Assembly: GCA_022730245.1 (NCBI GenBank)
Contig: DZCK01000005.1
Coordinates: forward strand, 1 to 41,222
Reading direction: 5' to 3'
From: Halothiobacillus neapolitanus
GTDB taxonomy: Bacteria > Pseudomonadota > Gammaproteobacteria > Halothiobacillales > Halothiobacillaceae
DNA: 41,222 nucleotides
The stretch's first letter is position 1. Each line of letters begins with the position of its first letter. The notes below the pieces were generated by a model, which had not been told where the DNA came from, did no database searches, and worked only from the letters and a program-made list of their open reading frames with translations. Position numbers and translations under genes: made by a program. Of the stretch, positions 37,975-41,222 are shown one piece after another.

Positions 37975-38961
37975 ATGCGCCAACTCTACCCCGCCCTAGA
38001 GCCACTTTTGACCCACAGCATTGGGGTGGATAGCCCCCATGTGCTCCATATTGAAGAATGCGGTCGATTAACCGGCATCCCCGTGGTTTTTTTGCACGGC
38101 GGGCCGGGTGCGGGCTGCACGCCCACGCATCGGCGGTTTTTTGATCCCGATCGTTATCGCATTATTTTGATCGATCAGCGCGGTGCGGGGCGTTCAACCC
38201 CCCACGCCTGCCTTGAGGACAATACCACACAGGCATTGGTGGCCGATTTGGAGCGGGTGCGCGCGCACTTAAAAATTGAGCGATGGTTCGTTTTTGGGGG
38301 CTCTTGGGGGTCAACCCTCGCGCTGGCTTATGCCTGCCTGCACCCCGAGCGGGTGCTGGGTTTGATTTTGCGGGGAATTTTTCTGTGCCGCGATGAGGAT
38401 GTGGCTTGGTTTTATCAAGCGGGTGCGCATCGATTATTCCCCGATTATTGGGCCGATTTTCTTGCGCCGATTCCTGCGCAGGAGCGCGGTGATCTGGTTG
38501 CGGCCTACCACCACAGGCTAACCGGCGCAGATGAGCTGGCTCGGATGCAAGCCGCCAAAGCGTGGTCAATTTGGGAGGGACGCACGGCTACTTTGTTGCC
38601 CGATGCCGCCACGGTGGGGTTTTTTGGCGATCCGCATCATGCCTTGGCTATTGCGCGGATTGAAAATCATTACTTCACCCACGGTGCTTTTTTGCGTGAC
38701 GCCCCTTTACTTGAACAGATTAAGGCGCAAGCAGAACGGTTCGCCCAAATCCCCGGCGAGATAATTCATGGCCGATATGACGTGGTATGCCCCATCGACC
38801 AAGCCTTTGCGCTGGCGGCCGTGTGGCCAGAGGCTCGATTAACCGTGGTGGAAAATGCCGGACATGCGGCGAGCGAGCTTGGGATTATTGATGCGTTAAT
38901 CCGCGCGACCGATCGGTTTGCTGATGCGTTGGCAGCCTTTGCGAATGGACGGGGTGATTGA
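37975..38961 (+). CDS. pip: Proline iminopeptidase (alpha/beta hydrolase)
   Basis: VVFLHGGPGAGCTPTHRRFFDPDRYRIILIDQRGAGRSTPHA, VFGGSWGSTLALAYA, HGRYDVVCPI. Confidence 0.94.
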   Translation: MRQLYPALEPLLTHSIGVDSPHVLHIEECGRLTGIPVVFLHGGPGAGCTPTHRRFFDPDRYRIILIDQRGAGRSTPHACLEDNTTQALVADLERVRAHLKIERWFVFGGSWGSTLALAYACLHPERVLGLILRGIFLCRDEDVAWFYQAGAHRLFPDYWADFLAPIPAQERGDLVAAYHHRLTGADELARMQAAKAWSIWEGRTATLLPDAATVGFFGDPHHALAIARIENHYFTHGAFLRDAPLLEQIKAQAERFAQIPGEIIHGRYDVVCPIDQAFALAAVWPEARLTVVENAGHAASELGIIDALIRATDRFADALAAFANGRGD

Positions 38962-39052
38962 GACTCTGCCGAGGAACATTCAAACCGCTTTCAAACCGCT
39001 TTCAAGGCGCGTTAAAACGGGGGGTTATCGTGCTCATAAGCCCAACGTGTGA

Positions 39053-39082
39053 TAACAAAAAACCCGCGATAAAGCGGGTTTT
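39053..39082 (-). terminator. Intrinsic terminator of soxYZ (also hairpin-compatible on +)
   Basis: ACCCGC-tttatc-GCGGGT followed by a T tract on the minus strand. Confidence 0.85.
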
Positions 39083-39092
39083 TAAACACTCA

Positions 39093-39116
39093 AGCGATAG
39101 CATGGTTGCTATCGCT
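39093..39116 (-). promoter_or_regulatory. Perfect 9-bp stem-loop between soxZ stop and terminator
   Basis: AGCGATAGC-N6-GCTATCGCT, about 10 nt after the soxZ stop. Confidence 0.7.
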
Positions 39117-39126
39117 GACAAGCCAA

Positions 39127-39432
39127 TTAGGCCGTCGTTGTTTCAGAGTCAGTTTTGCCTTCGTTCGTGGTGTAGGCGATGGTTACTTTATCGCCTTTTT
39201 TGCCAGGAACTTTAACGTTGATGTAGGGGTTTTTAGAAACCGCTACCGACAAGTTGGCTTCAACAGCCACTTTATCGTTCACAGCCACAGTCAGTGTTTG
39301 AATGTAGTTAGCGGGAATCAGTTTGCCCGTTGCTTTATCTTTCAAACGGCCTGTTTCCATTACCTGTTCGATCAGGCTTTTAACATCCAGAACGTCGCCA
39401 GCGGCGCTAATACGCATTTTGATTGATGACAT
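39127..39432 (-). CDS. soxZ: Thiosulfate oxidation carrier complex protein SoxZ
   Basis: 101 aa, MRISAAGDVLDVKSLIEQVMETG...YIQTLTVAVNDKVAVEANLSVAVSKNPYINVKVPGKKGDKVTIAYTTNEG; follows soxY. Confidence 0.93.
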   Translation of the reverse strand: MSSIKMRISAAGDVLDVKSLIEQVMETGRLKDKATGKLIPANYIQTLTVAVNDKVAVEANLSVAVSKNPYINVKVPGKKGDKVTIAYTTNEGKTDSETTTA

Positions 39433-39489
39433 TTATCAATACCTCGTTAATTCGTAGTTCAATAACCGGAACAGTAACTGCTTTCGCAA

Positions 39490-39960
39490 TTAACCGCCGC
39501 AGCCGCCGATGGTCACTTTAACTTGCTTTTCAGCCATGTACAGCTTGCCGCCAGCATGCGCGACGCCGATGACGTTATCTGTTTTACCCATACGGATACG
39601 GGTAGACATGAAGGGCTGTGCGCCATCGAACTTGAAGTTACAGACTAATGGCGTTGGATTGCCTTTAACCAGAATGGCGATGTTATCGGTGCCGGCAACT
39701 GCAGACTCAACAGTAACAGGAACTACCGCACCGTTTTCAGCAATATCAGGTGCTTTGATGGTGATGTCTTTGGATTCAGTTGGGCCTGTGGTGCCGAACA
39801 AATCTTTCAGAGACTCATCGAAGCCTTTGGTGTTGTACGCCTGCTCAGGCCAAGTGGCCGCCATAACAGCGCGTGGGGTTAATAAGCCGGCGCCAATAGC
39901 TAAGCCGACAGCACTGGCAGCCATGCTGCCTTTTAAAAATACACGACGATTAGATTGCAT
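39490..39960 (-). CDS. soxY: Thiosulfate oxidation carrier protein SoxY
   Basis: Tat-like signal NRRVFLKG; C-terminal sulfur-carrier motif GGCGG; GAGGAG SD upstream. Confidence 0.96.
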   Translation of the reverse strand: MQSNRRVFLKGSMAASAVGLAIGAGLLTPRAVMAATWPEQAYNTKGFDESLKDLFGTTGPTESKDITIKAPDIAENGAVVPVTVESAVAGTDNIAILVKGNPTPLVCNFKFDGAQPFMSTRIRMGKTDNVIGVAHAGGKLYMAEKQVKVTIGGCGG

Positions 39961-40006
39961 AGATCTGAACTCCTCAATGTTGCGTGGAAGACCACGAAGC
40001 TAATAT

Positions 40007-40023
40007 TGCACGGCCTGTGCCAA
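40007..40023 (-). promoter_or_regulatory. Sigma-54 (-24/-12) promoter of soxYZ
   Basis: Minus strand TTGGCACAGGCCGTGCA versus consensus YTGGCACGRNNNTTGCW; GG-N10-GC spacing exact. Confidence 0.75.
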
Positions 40024-40070
40024 CTTTTAAGCTATTGTTTTTATTAATTTTTAATGAATTTTGCTGCGGA

Positions 40071-40109
40071 TTGCAAATTGCAAACTGCAATTTTTGTACG
40101 GCAATTTGC
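40071..40109 (-). promoter_or_regulatory. Putative upstream activator (enhancer) sites for soxYZ
   Basis: Perfect dyad AAATTGCA-AAC-TGCAATTT at 40075-40093, overlapping TTGCA-AAT-TGCAA at 40071-40083, and GCAATTTGC at 40101-40109. Confidence 0.5.
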
Positions 40110-40205
40110 GCTATAAATTATTCAGAAAACGGGATGAATTTTTCTATGATTAATGCGCCAGAACCATCCGGTTCGGGGTTTGCTATGGCGCCGTGCGCGC
40201 GGGCA

Positions 40206-41222
40206 TCAGGGCAGGAGATCATCCGGCAGTGTTTGGCCATACCCCTGCAGTTTGCGCCAAAGCGTGGATTTATTAATGCCAAGGGTTTGGGCGGTTTTTT
40301 CGCGGTTGCCGTCGTATTCTTTCAGTAGCTTTTCGATATAGCGCCGCTCCAGTATATCGAGGGTGGGGTAGTCGCCATCCAGCGCGTCTGCTGCGCCCGC
40401 TGTTGGCAGGTGACCTCGCGCCACGGCCCAAGGTGGCGTGGTTTGCGATTCTGAATCGAACCGGATTTCCGGGCCGTTAGAGAGCGCCACCGCGCGTTCG
40501 ATCATGTTTTTGAGTTCACGGATGTTGCCAGGCCAAGTGTAGTGTTCCATGCGTTCAAGGCAGCCGGCTTCAAATCGCTCGGCGGGGCGGTTATAGCGGG
40601 ATGCAAAATGACGGATAAAGTGATCGATGAGGATGGGGATGTCCTCGCGGCGCTCACGCAGGGGCGGAATGCGCAGGCGCACCACATGCAGGCGGTGGTA
40701 TAAATCATGGCGGAAGCTGCCTTCGCTGACCATCTGCGCCAAATCTCGGTTGCTGGCAACGATAAACCGCACGTCGATTTTAATCGGGGTTACGCCGCCG
40801 ACGCGGGTAATTTGTTGCTCTTGAATGACCCGCAATAATTTAACCTGCATGGCATCGGAAATATTGCCAATTTCATCGAGGAATACGGTGCCGCCACTGG
40901 CGACTTCAAGCAGCCCTTGTTTGGTGCTGGAGGCGCCGGTGTAGGCGCCTTTTTCGTGGCCAAAGAGTTCATTTTCGAGCAGGGTATCGGTGAGCGCGCC
41001 GCAGTCGATCACGATATAGGGCTTGGCTGCGAAATCTGAGCGATCGTGAATGGCGCGGGCGGCAAGCTCTTTGCCGCTGCCCGATTCGCCCTCAATCATG
41101 ACGTTAATGCGCACATCGCGGATTTTATCGATGATGCGATAGACCCCCGCAATGGCGGGCGAATTGCCGAGCATGGCGCGGCTCACGGCGTTTATGTCGG
41201 GTTCTTGCGCGGCGGCATCCGG
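40206..41222 (-). CDS. Sigma-54-dependent transcriptional activator (bEBP), N-terminus beyond window
   Basis: Frame open to window edge; Walker [38 protein letters not shown], Fis-type [27 protein letters not shown]. Confidence 0.93.
   Translation of the reverse strand, partial: PDAAAQEPDINAVSRAMLGNSPAIAGVYRIIDKIRDVRINVMIEGESGSGKELAARAIHDRSDFAAKPYIVIDCGALTDTLLENELFGHEKGAYTGASSTKQGLLEVASGGTVFLDEIGNISDAMQVKLLRVIQEQQITRVGGVTPIKIDVRFIVASNRDLAQMVSEGSFRHDLYHRLHVVRLRIPPLRERREDIPILIDHFIRHFASRYNRPAERFEAGCLERMEHYTWPGNIRELKNMIERAVALSNGPEIRFDSESQTTPPWAVARGHLPTAGAADALDGDYPTLDILERRYIEKLLKEYDGNREKTAQTLGINKSTLWRKLQGYGQTLPDDLLP

Noticed and set aside
38980-39005. Two copies of CAAACCGCTTT downstream of pip
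   Set aside because: Just two short units next to a terminator; not a CRISPR or meaningful array.

Overview
The window is chromosomal DNA from a gammaproteobacterium. Isolated soxYZ genes plus the overall gene content suggest a sulfur oxidiser, possibly Halothiobacillus-like; that assignment is inference. It is densely coding and mostly housekeeping: envelope/LPS genes (GT4 glycosyltransferase, LpxL-type acyltransferase, waaA), a NodIJ-like ABC exporter, folM-folE, argS, SPOR protein, rpe-gph-trpE, a cytochrome c4-like gene and bioB, comF, Cys-free L31 (rpmE2), an SNase-family nuclease, a TMEM175-like channel, hemF-tsaC-topA-smg-dprA-LysM lipoprotein, def-fmt-rsmB-DUF4390-ntrY-ntrX-trkA-trkH, two more LpxL-type acyltransferases, ttcA and pip. 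It ends with soxZ, soxY and an edge-truncated sigma-54 activator. I see no rRNA, tRNA, CRISPR array or intact mobile element. The most interesting signal is at the right end: a sigma-54 -24/-12 promoter with exact GG-N10-GC spacing (40007-40023, minus) before soxY, an upstream perfect dyad AAATTGCA-AAC-TGCAATTT (40075-40093), and an adjacent GAYTGA-containing activator gene. Other points of interest are an NtrX with a degraded AAA+ core, an exported His/Lys-repeat protein, an intrinsic terminator inside the start of a nuclease gene, and alternative hairpins upstream of trpE. Nothing was verified by database search.
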